Positions 43,178 through 53,841 of a stretch of 64,000 nucleotides of DNA are shown here, in pieces; position 1 is the stretch's first letter; each line of letters opens with the position of its first letter. The stretch spans positions 2,294,001 through 2,358,000 of the forward strand of contig NW_020825321.1 of NCBI RefSeq assembly GCF_003286085.1, written 5' to 3'. The notes under the pieces are model-generated. The model ran no database searches, had not been told where the DNA came from, and was given only the letters and a program-made list of their open reading frames with translations. Both the position numbers and the translations under genes were made by a program. The stretch is from Drosophila persimilis (lineage: Eukaryota; Arthropoda; Insecta; Diptera; Drosophilidae).

Positions 43178-43805
43178 CTACTCAGGTCGTGCCTTCAGGT
43201 CGGTTTGAAGTAAGACTGCCGTTCAAATCAGATCCCAGTATCTTAGGAAACTCCTTTGAAGTGGCTAAACGTCGGTTTTTATCGCTTGAAAAAAGATTGT
43301 CTCGTGACCCCGAGTTGCAGAAAATGTACTTGGAGTTCATGGAAGAGTACCTCTCCTTGGGTCACATGTCTACCACAGACAACACAATCCCCAAAACTCC
43401 ACATTATTTCATTCCACATCAGTGTGTGTTGAGGCCAAAAAGCACGTCGACCAAGCTCCGCGTCGTTTTCGATGCGTCTTGTAAAACGTCCTCTCAGGTG
43501 GCCTTGAACGACATATTGATGGTCGGTCCTACGATACAGGATGAGCTGTATTCGACATTGCTCCGATTCAGACTACACAGGTACGCCTTGACAGCCGATG
43601 TCAAGAAGATGTATCGCCAAGTCTGGGTCGCTGATGCGGACAATTCCAGCTCATAGTGTGGAGAAGAGACCCGTCTGAGTCCTTGAGAATATACCAGCTC
43701 AACACCGTAGCATATGGGACTGGACCAGCCCCATTTTTGGCTATTCGGTGTTTGAAGAGGTTGAGTGAGTCTGCAAAACTCTCATTCCCTAAAGCATTCC
43801 CTAAA
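43178..43805 (+). pseudogene. pol: BEL1 pol, reverse transcriptase (5' half)
   Basis: It resumes after LINE-B with GRFEVRLPFK. It continues through EYLSLGHM, YFIPHQCVL, TKLRVVFDAS and TADVKKMYRQVW (motif A). A stop at about 43654 reflects a frameshift. The next frame carries a YGTGPAPF-like stretch to about 43800. The sequence then jumps, and the segment that should hold YVDD is deleted at about 43805. The RT is dead. Confidence 0.85.
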
Positions 43806-45088
43806 GTCAAACCGCTGGGTTTGAATTGACTAAATGGTTTTCGAACTCACCTGAGGTCACCGCATCCGAGAGCACAGTTAAACCGATAACGATCTCAGAC
43901 TCAGAGTCAACTAAGGCGTTAGGAATATCGTGGCTGCCACACGAAGACGTCTTTAAGTTCCAAATTGACACGTCAGTTATGGGTCTCCGAGCGACAAAAC
44001 GGAACATATTATCGGTGACATCAAAGCTGTTTGACCCCCTTGGCTCGTTAAGTCCTTTAGTAATTAAGGGAAAGATCCTATTGCAGGAGCTTTGGTTTAA
44101 CAAGCTAGATTGGGATGAGTCAATTCCAATGAACTTGGAAGCAGCATGGAACTTATTAAAAGAATCCTTGGGTCAGTTGGAGAAGATTACCATACCTCGA
44201 TTTGTGCATACTGATCCCATGTCACCGATTCAGTACATGCCTTTGCCGACGCATCCATGGGAGCTTATGGAGCCTGCGTCTATATCCGTAGAAAGACTGC
44301 AGAAGGGCTTGTTGACTGCAAAGTCGAAAGTAGCGCCACTCAAGACGAAAACGCTCCCAAGGCTTGAGTTATGTGCCGCTCACCTTCTAGCAGACCTTTG
44401 TCACCGAATCAAATCACTGCTCAAGGTTCCAATTGAGAAAATGATATTCTGGTCAGATTCAGAAGTTACTCTTCATTGGATCAGATCCCACCCTTCGTCG
44501 TTGTCAACATTCGTTGCGAACCGAATAGCGGAGATTCAAGAGTCAAGTGAAGCTACGTGGCGGCATGTGCAAACAAAACAGAACCCATCAGACATAGTTT
44601 CGAGAGGTTGTGACGTAGAGGAAATCGTGCAGTCGATCTGGTTTGGTGGACCAGTGTTCTTAAGGTTGGAAGAAGAGAGCTGGCCCAGAAATCCACACTT
44701 CGAGCTTTCCGAAGAAGAGCTACAGATGGAAAGTCGGAAGAAATCGGTCGGACTGACCGTCGCGGCCAAGCCAAATTATTTAGTGGATGTAATCGAGGGA
44801 TACTCGTCACACCTCAAACTGCTAAGAGTGTTTGTTTTCGTGTTCCGCTTCATCCGAAAATGCAAAGACAAATGTCTCAACTTTGGAAAAATTCCGTCAT
44901 CCGTAGAATACGACGAGGCGTTTGTAAAAATAGTCGAAATAACACAGAAAAATGAGTCTCAAGAAGATATTGAAAGGGTTCGTAAAGGCACCAAGTTAGG
45001 CCCCAGTCTTCAGCGTTTGAGTCCCTTCATCCATGAAGAGGCTGGGAAATGGTGCTCTTTTCGTTGTTGCGAGTTGGGGGGCGTCTAG
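43806..45088 (+). pseudogene. pol: BEL1 pol, connection and RNase H
   Basis: The frame is open from 43826 for 420 codons. It starts with the connection (ALGISWLP, LFDPLGSLSPL) and passes into RNase H (LPRLELCAAHLL, FWSDSEVTLHWI, FVANRIAEIQ, NPSDIVSRG). Between about 44232 and 44325 the translated frame is wrong: the RNase H start is readable in another frame, so two opposite indels cancel out. The frame ends at about 45086 after a further shift near 45045. The integrase N-terminus follows in another frame. Confidence 0.8.
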
Positions 45089-46302
45089 TTAACGCTCCTT
45101 TGTCATATTATGCCAAGTTTCCCTTTTTATTGACAAAACGCTCGCAGTTTGTGCAGACATACGTTCGCTATCTGCATCAAACGAATTTTCATGCCGGCCC
45201 ACGAGCACTCGTGAGTATCCTTAGACAGCGCATTTGGATAGTGAATGCTTAGGCGGTCTGCAGGGCGACAGTTAGGTCGTGTATTCGTTGCTTTAAATGC
45301 AAGCCTCTACTCCAGACCCAAATGATGGGCAACTTACCCGCAGACCGGCTCCGTGCTCTCCGCCCATTTTCAGTATGTGGCGTTGATTTTTGTGGCCCAG
45401 TCTATACGACTCTGAAAATTCGTGGAAGGCCCCCTTATAAGTCCTACATAGCGTTATTTGTCTGTTTTGCGTCCAAGGCGGTTCATTTAGAAATTGTCTC
45501 CGATTTGACGACTAATTCCTTCTTGTTGGCATTCCAAAGGTTCGTCGGTCGTCGAGGATGTCCGCAACGCGTGAACTGCGACAACGCGACAAATTTCGTC
45601 GGAGCAAGTCGCCACTTCAGCGAATTGCGGAAGAAAATAGAAGCGGAAGCGGACGCGATACGCGAATTCGCGTCAAGAAGCGGGTGCGAGTTTGCCTTCA
45701 TACCGCCTCGAGCACCGCACATGGGCGGACTTTGGGAGGCCGGTGTGAAGTCTGCCAAGGGCCTACTCCTACGGGCAGTCGGAAGCGCTCTCCTCACCGC
45801 AGAGGAGCTGGAGACCGTGCTGGTCGGGATCGAGGCGGTACTCAACTCGCGCCCGCTAGGACCCCTAAGCCCAGACCCAAGCGACGGAGACGCGCTGACT
45901 CCCGGGCACCTGCTGACAGGCGGGCCGCTCATCGCACCCCCAGCACCCAGGACCCCGGACCAGGAGGGTCTGAGCTGCTTAAAGCGATGGCGGCTTGTCT
46001 CGTCAGCCAGGCAAATGTTCTGGCAGCGATGGTCCCGGGAGTATGTGCTGGGATTGCAAATAAGATGCAAGTGGCACCAGGAGGTACCAAACATCAAGGA
46101 TGGTGACCTCGTAATCGTCGCCGAGGACAACCTGCCCCCTCAACAGTGGCTCCTCGGAAGGGTGGTCGGAACAACCGCCGGCCAGGACGGAAGGGTCAGA
46201 GTGGTCGACGAGCAGCGGAGCCACGTTCAGGAGGCCAATCCACAAGTTGGCGCTTCTGCTACTGGTTTGAAGTCTTCCAGGCCTTCAACGGGGCCGGTGT
46301 AG
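45049..46302 (+). pseudogene. pol: BEL1 integrase
   Basis: The N-terminal part (LLRVGGRLVN, HQTNFHAGP, RIWIVNA) is interrupted by TAG at about 45250. From 45322 the catalytic core is open to the end. Its acidic triad is at 45384-45386 (VDFCGP), 45580-45582 (CDNATNF) and 45736-45738 (GLWEAGVK). A DUF5641-like C-terminal domain follows (DGDLVIVAEDN, GRVV). The stop TAG (46300-46302) is made by the first bases of the 3' LTR. This is the least damaged integrase in the window. The 3' part is duplicated at 47956-48611. Confidence 0.85.
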
Positions 46303-46537
46303 CGCCATTTGGCTAATAATAATTGTTATTAGGATAGTATTTTATGAAGTCTAGTGTAAGTTAGGCTAGGGCAAAGCGGGAGCGCAATAAAAGCTCGCTC
46401 TCTCGCTCTTGGCGAATTCGCCCCGCTTTGCCACCGTAGGTAAGATACGCGCAGAAGAAATTGTTTGAATATAGGAAAATAAGTCGAGAAAAATCTATGA
46501 AAACGAACGCACGCACTCCTTTTTTTCGTCGTTTAAA
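46298..46537 (+). repeat. BEL1 3' LTR, truncated
   Basis: It begins TGTAGCGCC and follows the 5' LTR closely for about 240 bp. It is then lost in a pyrimidine-rich region (TTTTTTCGTCG) where the hairpin-repeat LTR begins. The G-rich CAACGGGGCCGG just before it fits a polypurine tract. Confidence 0.9.
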
Positions 46538-46540
46538 CTA

Positions 46541-47415
46541 GCCCGAGGCTTCATCTTCACTGCACTTCCTCCCGCCTCTTGCCCGAGTCTGTGTGATTCC
46601 ATCCAGTAGTTCGTAGCCCGACAGGATCCAGAGGTCGCTGTCCGGCGGTTGCCTAGGCGTTCTCGGTGATACCTGTCGGCGTCCCCTCCGCATGCTTCCA
46701 TCCAGTAGTTTGTGACCCCGCAGGGTCCCGAGGCCGCTATCCGACGACCGTCTAAGCGCCCCCGGGACTCCTGTTGGTGTCTCGCCTGATCCCCGTAGTC
46801 CCCTGGGCTCCGAAGGGGCTGTCCGGCGATTGCCTAAGCCCTCTCGGCGATACCTGCCCTGTATGATAAAGACTTTCCCAGTAATGTTTAGCCCGATAGT
46901 GTCCCGTGAGTGCTATCCGGCGATCGCCTAAGCGCTCTCGGCGATACGCGTCGGTACTCTCGTACTCGTAGTAGTTCTTAATTCGGCGGTGTCCCGTAAG
47001 TGCCGTCCGGCGATAGCCTAGGCACTCTCGGTGATACTTGCCGGTATTTCCGCATAGCCAAGTTCCCCTTTCCGCGTCGTAGTAATTCTTAGGCCGGTAG
47101 GGTCCCGTAAGTACTGTCCGGCGGTAGCCTAGGTACTCTCGGTGATACCTGTTGGTATTTTCGCATAGCAAAGGCCCCCCGCATTGATCCCGAGTTCGGT
47201 GGGGTTCTGAAGGCGCTATTCGGCGATAACCGGAGTGCTCGCGGTGGGACCAACCGCCACGTCCCATGATACGTCCGCTCCCGTCCACGGGACTGCCACA
47301 CCGTCCCCCATCGTCTGTCCGAAATACGGAGTCCCGGCAAATTATAAATGTGGCTGTAATTTCGACCCTGGAGTAGACTGAGATATATACCCCAGCCCAG
47401 GATCGCTTCCTTACA
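46541..47415 (+). repeat. Hairpin-repeat LTR-like region, copy 1
   Basis: The shared sequence begins GCCCGAGGCTTC here and at 52946. It contains seven degenerate repeats, 82-111 bp apart, each with a conserved CCGGCG(A/G)T-NGCCTA core and CTCTCGGYGATAC. Each core is flanked by arms able to pair. It ends at TTACA, 2 bp before a primer site, so I read it as the 5' LTR of a gypsy-type element. A TATATACC lies near 47388. No second copy in 3' position is present, so the LTR status is inferred. Confidence 0.6.
46631..47239 (+). other. Seven covarying hairpins R1-R7 (copy 1)
   Basis: Outer arms and the 16-nt segment between them: R1 46631-46664, R2 46730-46763, R3 46814-46842, R4 46908-46937, R5 46999-47026, R6 47110-47137, R7 47212-47239. 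The arms differ between repeats yet stay complementary: AGTGCC/GGCACT in R5, AGTACT/GGTACT in R6, GAGTGCT/AGCGCTC in R4. The 16-nt part has an inner GGC/GCC pair around four bases. In R2 it changes to GAC/GTC. The pattern indicates selection for, or recurrent repair of, a folded form. Confidence 0.65.
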
Positions 47416-47417
47416 GA

Positions 47418-47435
47418 TGGCGCCCGAGCAGAGAC
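47418..47435 (+). promoter_or_regulatory. Primer binding site, tRNA-Lys-like (copy 1)
   Basis: TGGCGCCCGAGCAGAGAC differs at two of 18 positions from the sequence complementary to the 3' end of tRNA-Lys(UUU), a primer used by several retroelements. It lies 2 bp after the LTR-like end. Confidence 0.65.
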
Positions 47436-47955
47436 TCCGAGATTCCGTTATGTTTTGGGGCGCTAAGTGGAACAGTCGATCAGAAAACGTGTAGCAGGGG
47501 GAATCGGGACTGTACTATGAGCAAGCACGGCCAGTCGGAATCATTAAGACAAGAATAGCTGTATATCTCTGAAAAAACCGCACGTGAGGCCGCCCATCAT
47601 TCACGTACAGCCGAGGCTGGCTTCCCAAACCTCCCTAGCAATAGCGTCAACACGTGGCCGCCGCGCCCACACGAGGAGGAGAGTGCCGCGGCGAGGCGGC
47701 AGAGAAAGAGAACCGAGCTGAAGCTGGGCAGAGATCGCTAGAGAGAGAGAGCGACACGTACGCGGCGAGCAGCGAGTCGTGAGCGGTAGAGGCCGAGCGA
47801 GCGTCAGAATCCTCCCGAAGACCAACCAGCCCGGCTATATATATTTCGTACTCAGACTCAGCGAGGGTAGTCAACGCCCGGCCCTCAGCGAAGATAGTCA
47901 ATGCCCGGCCCTCAGCGCGAGCAGTCAACGCCCGGCCCTCAACGAAGATAGTCGA
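47436..47955 (+). other. Gypsy-type leader, truncated (copy 1)
   Basis: It matches 53842-54330. It includes a GGCTATATATATTTC box near 47830 followed by CTCAGACTCAG, and the first 27-bp leader repeats. It ends inside those repeats where BEL1 integrase sequence begins. The join shows the shared bases GATGCGTGAACTGCG/ACGCGTGAACTGCG, that is microhomology. Confidence 0.65.
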
Positions 47956-48611
47956 TGCGTGAACTGCGACAACGCGAGAAATTTCGTCGGAGCAAGTCGC
48001 CACTTCAGCGAATTGCGGAGGAAGAGCACCGCACATGGGCGGACTTTGGGAGGCCGGTGTGAAGTCTGCCAAGGGCCTACTCCTACGGGCAGTCGGAAGC
48101 GCTCTCCTCACCGCAGAGGAGCTGGAGACCGTGCTGGTCGGGATCGAGGCGGTACTCAACTCGCGCCCGCTAGGACCCCTAAGCCCAGACCCAAGCGACG
48201 GAGACACGCTGACTCCCGGGCACCTGCTGACAGGCGGGCCGCTCATCGCACCCCCAGCACCCAGGACCCCGGACCAGGAGGGTCTGAGCTGCTTAAAGCG
48301 ATGGCGGCTTGTCTCGTCAGCCAGGCAAATGTTCTGGCAGCGATGGTCCCGGGAGTATGTGCTGGGATTGCAAATAAGATGCAAGTGGCACCAGGAGGAA
48401 CCAAACATAAAGGAAGGCGACCTCGTAATCGGCGCCGAGGACAACCTGCCCCCTCAACAGTGGCTCCTCGGAAGGGTGGTCGGAACAACCGCCGGCCAGG
48501 ACGGAAGGGTCAGAGTGGTCGACGAGCAGCGGAGCCACGTTCAGGAGGCCAATCCACAAGTTGGCGCTTCTGCTACTGGTTTGAAGTCTTCCAGGCCTTC
48601 AACGGGGCCGG
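47956..48611 (+). pseudogene. pol: BEL1 integrase 3' end, fused to leader
   Basis: Nearly identical to 45575-46297, but a 74-bp loss after GAATTGCGG (48018) shifts the frame and removes the segment before HMGGLWEAG. It retains the catalytic Glu region, the DUF5641-like end and the LTR-supplied stop. It has no start of its own and follows the truncated gypsy leader directly. Confidence 0.85.
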
Positions 48612-48918
48612 TGTAGCGCCATTTGGCTAATAATAATTGTTATTAGGATAGTATTTTATGAAGTCTAGTGTAAGTTAGGCTAGGGCAAAGCGGGAGCGCA
48701 ATAAAAGCTCGCTCTCTCGCTCTTGGCGAATTCGCCCCGCTTTGCCACCGTAGGTAAGATACGCGCAGAAGAAATTGTTTGAATATAGAAAAATAAGTCG
48801 AGAAAAATCTATGAAAACGCACGCACGCACTCCTCTTTTTCGTCGTTTAAAATACAAATTTGCAGTCACCCAAGTTTTTTCGGTATCGTTTATTTAGAAA
48901 AACTATTCTAAATTTTCA
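48612..48918 (+). repeat. BEL1 LTR, complete, after chimeric join
   Basis: A 307-bp copy from TGTAGCGCC to ATTTTCA. It is the 3' LTR belonging to the integrase fragment just before it. No primer site follows, consistent with a 3' position. Confidence 0.9.
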
Positions 48919-49899
48919 AAATAATTAATCTTAATTGCAGCTTATTTGAACCTATTATCATTATTGCCTTAGTAGCCTTTATATATAAATAATCATTTAG
49001 CAGCCATGAGAGCTTTTAGGAACTTTTAATGTGTATATTATTATTATATACTGTATATAATGAATTGTTGCCGTTATTGAGGCTCATGTGGCGCCGAGAT
49101 GACTTAACGTAGAGAAGTAGAGCATTTGTTTTAGGGATCAGTACCAATTTCATAGACTGTTTGGACCGGTGCGATCAAAGAAGGGTGGGCATACCGAGTT
49201 GCAATGACACCACAAGCAACTCCCGCTCGAATTCGTTCCGCTGACTGATCTCCCTACAATGTCATTTCACTCTCAACACTTCCGTCTGAGTCTTTGTCTC
49301 TTATGCTCGAGCTCGGGACGCGATCTCTCCCTACCCCACCCCCACTCTACCCGACTAACCATGAGACCGGCAGCAGCGCGTGCATGGATCTCGATCAAAC
49401 CCTCCATCTTCTCGTCTACCGTTTCAGATCCTAGCCTCCTGCTTCGTTATTTGTTACACTCCGTTTAAACCAAAAGAAACGAACTAAAATTGTTAAAAGA
49501 AGTTCATCATAATTCTTCCCTACTCACTGTAATTAACTGTAAATGATCATCTGCACTTCTAATTAAAGCTATCAAGAAAATGTACACAAAAAGGTTCACA
49601 AGAATCAAAATACAAAACCATACCACTTTCGGCCCCTTGCAGAATGTTCAACCATAAACATATTATTCTACACATTCACTAACGTATCCAAAAAACGGTT
49701 CTCTAAAGAAAGCACATAAAGTCGATGAGTAATGACAGTTCGGGTGTAAACAAAGATCTGTAGCCCATTAAAAGATACTATAGCAAAACACAAGTGGAGA
49801 ACACATTTAACCAATGCAGTCCTAAAATAACACTAATGTAAGCATGCACTCAAATAGACACCCGCAGTAAAATCTATCCTTTGCGTAGCTCTAACGATA
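48919..49899. other. Unassigned stretch between BEL1 LTR and BEL2
   Basis: AT-rich to 49080, then mixed sequence. The open frame at 49259-49468 has no recognisable motif. I see no repeat ends or RNA gene. Confidence 0.3.
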
Positions 49900-50870
49900 A
49901 TTATAGAATACAAAGTCTATCCCACTACCACAAAACGAAAAATGTTGTCTACTGCGTCGTCGCTATTCGATCCAATCGGTCTGCTATCATCGTTAGTCAT
50001 TGTCTCTCAGATCATTCTTCAGGAGTTGTGGCTTTTGAAACTTGACTGAGACGAGTCTGTCCCCCAGATGTTAAGCCATGCATGTAGCAATTGCTTGGAA
50101 TCGTTGAATTCACTGTCGTCACTAGCGGTACCTCGATTTTATTTGCAGCCCGACACTAGAAGCATTCAAATACATGGATTTTGCGACGCATCGATTCGGG
50201 CATACGGCTGCTGTGTTTATGTGCGCGCTGATAATTCGCTTGGACAGGTCACAGTCAAATTGTTCACTTCTAAGTCAAGAGTAGCACCAGTGAAGAAACA
50301 GTCTCTGCCGAAGCTTGAACTATGCGGTGCACATCTATTTTCTCAGTTGTATGACAAAATCAAGGACATCTCCAGTAAACAAACTATCCATCTTATTTTT
50401 GGAGCGACTCACAGCTCGTATTGCATAGGCTGCAACAACACTCAGTCACCTAATGGACCTTTGTTGGAAATACGATTTAACTTCTGACGGAAAATGGCGC
50501 TATGTACCAGCACAGGCTGTAACGTGAGCGAGATGATCAAAACTCCATCGGTTTCAGGTCCTACGTTTCTAGTCGAGGATTCGCTAAACTGGCCCGCCAC
50601 TGGTGGAAAACTTGATGGACGTGGTTAACTCAGAGAAACGGAAAAATTTGTTCGCTGCCATACAGGAGACAAATAATATCGTCACCATCGACGATAATAT
50701 CAGCTCGTACACTCACAGTCTTCGTCTCATTGGTTGCTTGGATGGTTAGGTTCATAAGGAGATGTGGGAAGTAATCGACGTTTACCACAACCTCACCGAC
50801 GCCAGGTGAACTTCGTTCTGCTTCACATTGCCTTATTTGAAATATTCAACAAACTCATTTTGCAGAGGAC
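49900..50870 (+). pseudogene. pol: BEL2 pol, connection and RNase H, decayed
   Basis: Remnants of a second BEL/Pao family. A LFDPIGLLS-like connection motif lies near 49965. The open stretch 50068-50487 reads HGFCDASIRAYGCCVYVR (RNase H start), then KSRVAPVKKQSLPKLELCGAHL. A TGA in the connection near 50045 and the frame end at 50485 break it. From 50490 to 50850 several short frames show only weak similarity. The rest of the RT is absent. Confidence 0.7.
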
Positions 50871-52146
50871 ATCCGTTTACTTCAGAAGAAAAAACCATTA
50901 AAAAGCAGGTTAAAGTTTCTTACCCCCTTTTTAGAAGTCGTGAACGGACTCGAACTTATCAAGGTTGGTGGACGATTGGAATACTCAGACCTACCAGACG
51001 GTCAAAAAAATCCATTGCTGCTGCCTAGTCAGTCCAAATATGTATGGAACTATATTCGCCATTTGCACCTTCGGAACTATCACGCTGGCCCTAAAGCCGC
51101 TCTCATTTGCTCGGAGTATTGGATCGATAACGCCAGAGAGTTGGAACGTCGAATTGTCCGCTCCTGTGTACACTGCGTTCGCTACAGACCAAAGCTGCTA
51201 CAACAACTCATGGGCTCATTACCGCCTACGCGACTCGCTCCTGCTCGAGCTTTTGAACGCTGTGGAGTCGTCTTTTGTGGACCATCAAGGAAAGGGACCT
51301 ACTAAATCATACATAGCTGTGTTCGTTTGCCTTCTCCCCAAGGCCGTTCACATCGAAGTAATTTCTGACTTTTCAACAAAGGCATTCTTAAATGCATTGA
51401 AAAGGATGGGAGGTCGTCGCAAGTTGCCGGCAGACGTCTTCTGCGATAATGCCACTAACTTTGTAGGGGCATCTAATCAACTGCAGGAACTAAACATTTT
51501 TATGTTCTTAAAACAGACCCAAGATGAAAATTTATAAACTTTGCGCATCTGATTTTATTCCATTCTATTCCCCCCAGGGCACCTCATTTCGGAGGCCATT
51601 GGGAAGCGGCAGTCAAGAGTGCAAAGGGGCTGTTGAATCGTACGCTGGCCAACACCAGGTTCACCTTTGAAGAGTTGAGCACTGTCGTCGTCGAAATAAA
51701 ATCGATCCTCAACTCGCGGCCGTTATCGCCGCTTTCGTCAGACCCAAATGACTATGGCACTCTCACGTCTGGTCATCCCTTGGTTGGATGTTCGGTCCCT
51801 GAGAAGTCCCTCAGGTGTCAGGTATGGACCGCTACGATGCGATTACGGCCGTCAAGCAACGGTTTTAGAAGCAATGGTCTGCTGACTACATCAACGAATT
51901 GCGATGGCGCACGAAGTGGACAGCACCCTCAACGAACCTCACTGAGGGCACGTTGGTCATCATCCATGAGGACAACCTGCCACCGCTACGATGGAAACTA
52001 GGCCGAGTGCAGTTCACTTTGCTTGGGAAGGATGGGCTGGTACGGGTGGTGCACCTCCGCACTGCAAATGGAACATGTTGCAGACCAATACACAAGTTGG
52101 CAAGTCTTCTGGTGGTTTGAAAGCAGTCCTTTCAACGGGGCCAGGA
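50855..52146 (+). pseudogene. pol: BEL2 integrase, frameshifted
   Basis: It begins near HFAEDIRLLQ, followed by LIKVGGRLEYS, HLRNYHAGPKA, CVHCVRYRP, then RCGVVFCGPS. In that last box Val stands where the first catalytic Asp is expected. The frame then stops (KGTY, 51303), continues shifted through AVHIEVISDF and FCDNATNFVGA, and stops again near 51535. The HFGGHWEAAVKSAK box near 51590 and a DUF5641-like end lie in further frames. The same lesions occur in both array units, so this copy or a close relative is the source. Confidence 0.8.
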
Positions 52147-52600
52147 TGTTCGGTCAAACTCTTTTCACGAAACAAACTACTCGAATGACCCTCGTAAAAT
52201 GGATAGCCTACGCTCACTTTGTATAATTACTCTCACAATCATTGTAACACCACAGTAGTCTAGTATCTCTTATGACCAGTTCTCAAGCACCAAGATTTGT
52301 AATAAATAGTTATTGCCTAACGCTCAAACGCATCCATCGACTTTTCTTGCACGGCTATCGCATATTTTTCATTTAATTCGATTACTAAAAACTAACACAC
52401 CCCCATACGTGAATAAACATTAATGCGATGCATATCCGTTTCCTCATATGGACGGTATCGCATTTTGACAGATCCCACTCGACGAAAAATCACGGCAATG
52501 TACGGCCTTCACAGTGTGAACTATATCAATATAAAACAATACCTTTCAGGCTATGCAATACTGCGCAAACTCTCTACCGTCTAATGGATCAGGTGTGAGG
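52147..52600 (+). repeat. BEL2 3' LTR, right limit unsure
   Basis: It starts TGTTCGGTCAAACTC just after the STGPG-coding, G-rich end of pol, as BEL1 does. The first 147 bp recur at 58953 and 63818 at the ends of the array units. No 5' copy is present to set the right end. Confidence 0.55.
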
Positions 52601-52945
52601 GAGCATACGCTCCACCCACATTTTTTTTGCCCATCAGTTCGCCGTCAGACGTGTTTGCGGACGAAATTCGAGTGGCGCACGAAAAGCAAGACACTTGGCG
52701 GACCAGATCCACGCCAACGCGATCGGTGACTCGGAGGAGATCCTGCATCTACGCTGCACCCACGGAGAATTTTACGGTTTACGACGAATACAAGCGTGGG
52801 AGTTCAGGGGTAAGCGAGTCTCTAGACGTGCATACGGGCTGCTGAGCGGTGCGATAGGTAGGGAACCAAGAAGGAATAAAGCGAAATGTAATATAACAGA
52901 AACAAAGCCCGACCACCAACAATCTATACACTAGGTAACCTGGAG
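52601..52945. other. Unassigned stretch before hairpin LTR copy 2
   Basis: About 345 bp with no coding frame I can place and no repeat shared elsewhere in the window. It may be old flanking DNA or the end of the BEL2 LTR. Confidence 0.3.
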
Positions 52946-53821
52946 GCCCGAGGCTTCATCTTCACTGCACTTCCTCCCGCCTCTTGCCCGAGTCTGTGTG
53001 ATTCCATCCAGTAGTTCGTAGCCCGACAGGATCCAGAGGTCGCTGTCCGGCGGTTGCCTAGGCGTTCTCGGTGATACCTGTCGGCGTCCCCTCCGCATGC
53101 TTCCATCCAGTAGTTTGTGACCCCGCAGGGTCCCGAGGCCGCTATCCGACGACCGTCTAAGCGCCCCCGGGGACTCCTTTTGGTGTCTCGCCTGATCCCC
53201 GTAGTCCCCTGGGCTCCGAAGGGGCTGTCCGGCGATTGCCTAAGCCCTCTCGGCGATACCTGCCCTGTATGATAAAGACTTTCCCAGTAATGTTTAGCCC
53301 GATAGTGTCCCGTGAGTGCTATCCGGCGATCGCCTAAGCGCTCTCGGCGATACGCGTCGGTACTCTCGTACTCGTAGTAATTCTTAATTCGGCGGTGTCC
53401 CGTAAGTGCCGTCCGGCGGTAGCCTAGGCACTCTCGGTGATACTTGCCGGTATTTCCGCATAGCCAAGTTCCCCTTTCCGCGTCGTAGTAATTCTTAGGC
53501 CGGTAGGGTCCCGTAAGTACTGTCCGGCGGTAGCCTAGGTACTCTCGGTGATACCTGTTGGTATTATCGCATAGCAAAGGCCCCCCGCATTGATCCCGAG
53601 TTCGGTGGGGTTCTGAAGGCGCTATTCGGCGATAACCGGAGTGCTCGCGGTGGGACCAACCGCCACGTCCCATGATACGTCCGCTCCCGTCCACGGGACT
53701 GCCACACCGTCCCCCATCGTCTGTCCGAAATACGGAGTCCCGGCAAATTATAAATGTGGCTGTAATTTCGACCCTGGAGTGGACTGAGATATATACCCCA
53801 GCCCAGGATCGCTTCCTTACA
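52946..53821 (+). repeat. Hairpin-repeat LTR-like region, copy 2
   Basis: It matches copy 1 (46541-47415) closely, with all seven hairpins (R1 at 53036-53069, R6 at 53516-53543). Differences are few (for example TTTGGTG for GTTGGTG near 53180). The identical left edge in both copies, next to unrelated flanks, marks a true boundary. The minus strand is open for 256 codons across the repeats, which I attribute to repeat structure rather than coding. Confidence 0.6.
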
Positions 53822-53823
53822 GA

Positions 53824-53841
53824 TGGCGCCCGAGCAGAGAC
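53824..53841 (+). promoter_or_regulatory. Primer binding site, tRNA-Lys-like (unit 1)
   Basis: Same 18 bases as at 47418-47435, again 2 bp after TTACA. The unit 2 copy is at 59369-59386. Confidence 0.65.

Noticed and set aside
46541..47415. Known self-cleaving ribozyme (hammerhead or twister) in the hairpin repeats
   Set aside because: I looked for hammerhead CTGATGA and GAAA cores and for a twister-like core. Neither fits the repeated hairpins.
52924..53694. 256-codon minus-strand open frame with repeated YHRE-LGYRRT motifs (also 46752-47288)
   Set aside because: The periodic protein pattern follows from the hairpin repeats. The sense strand carries the primer site and gag in the other direction. 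Conservation fits base pairing better than codons.
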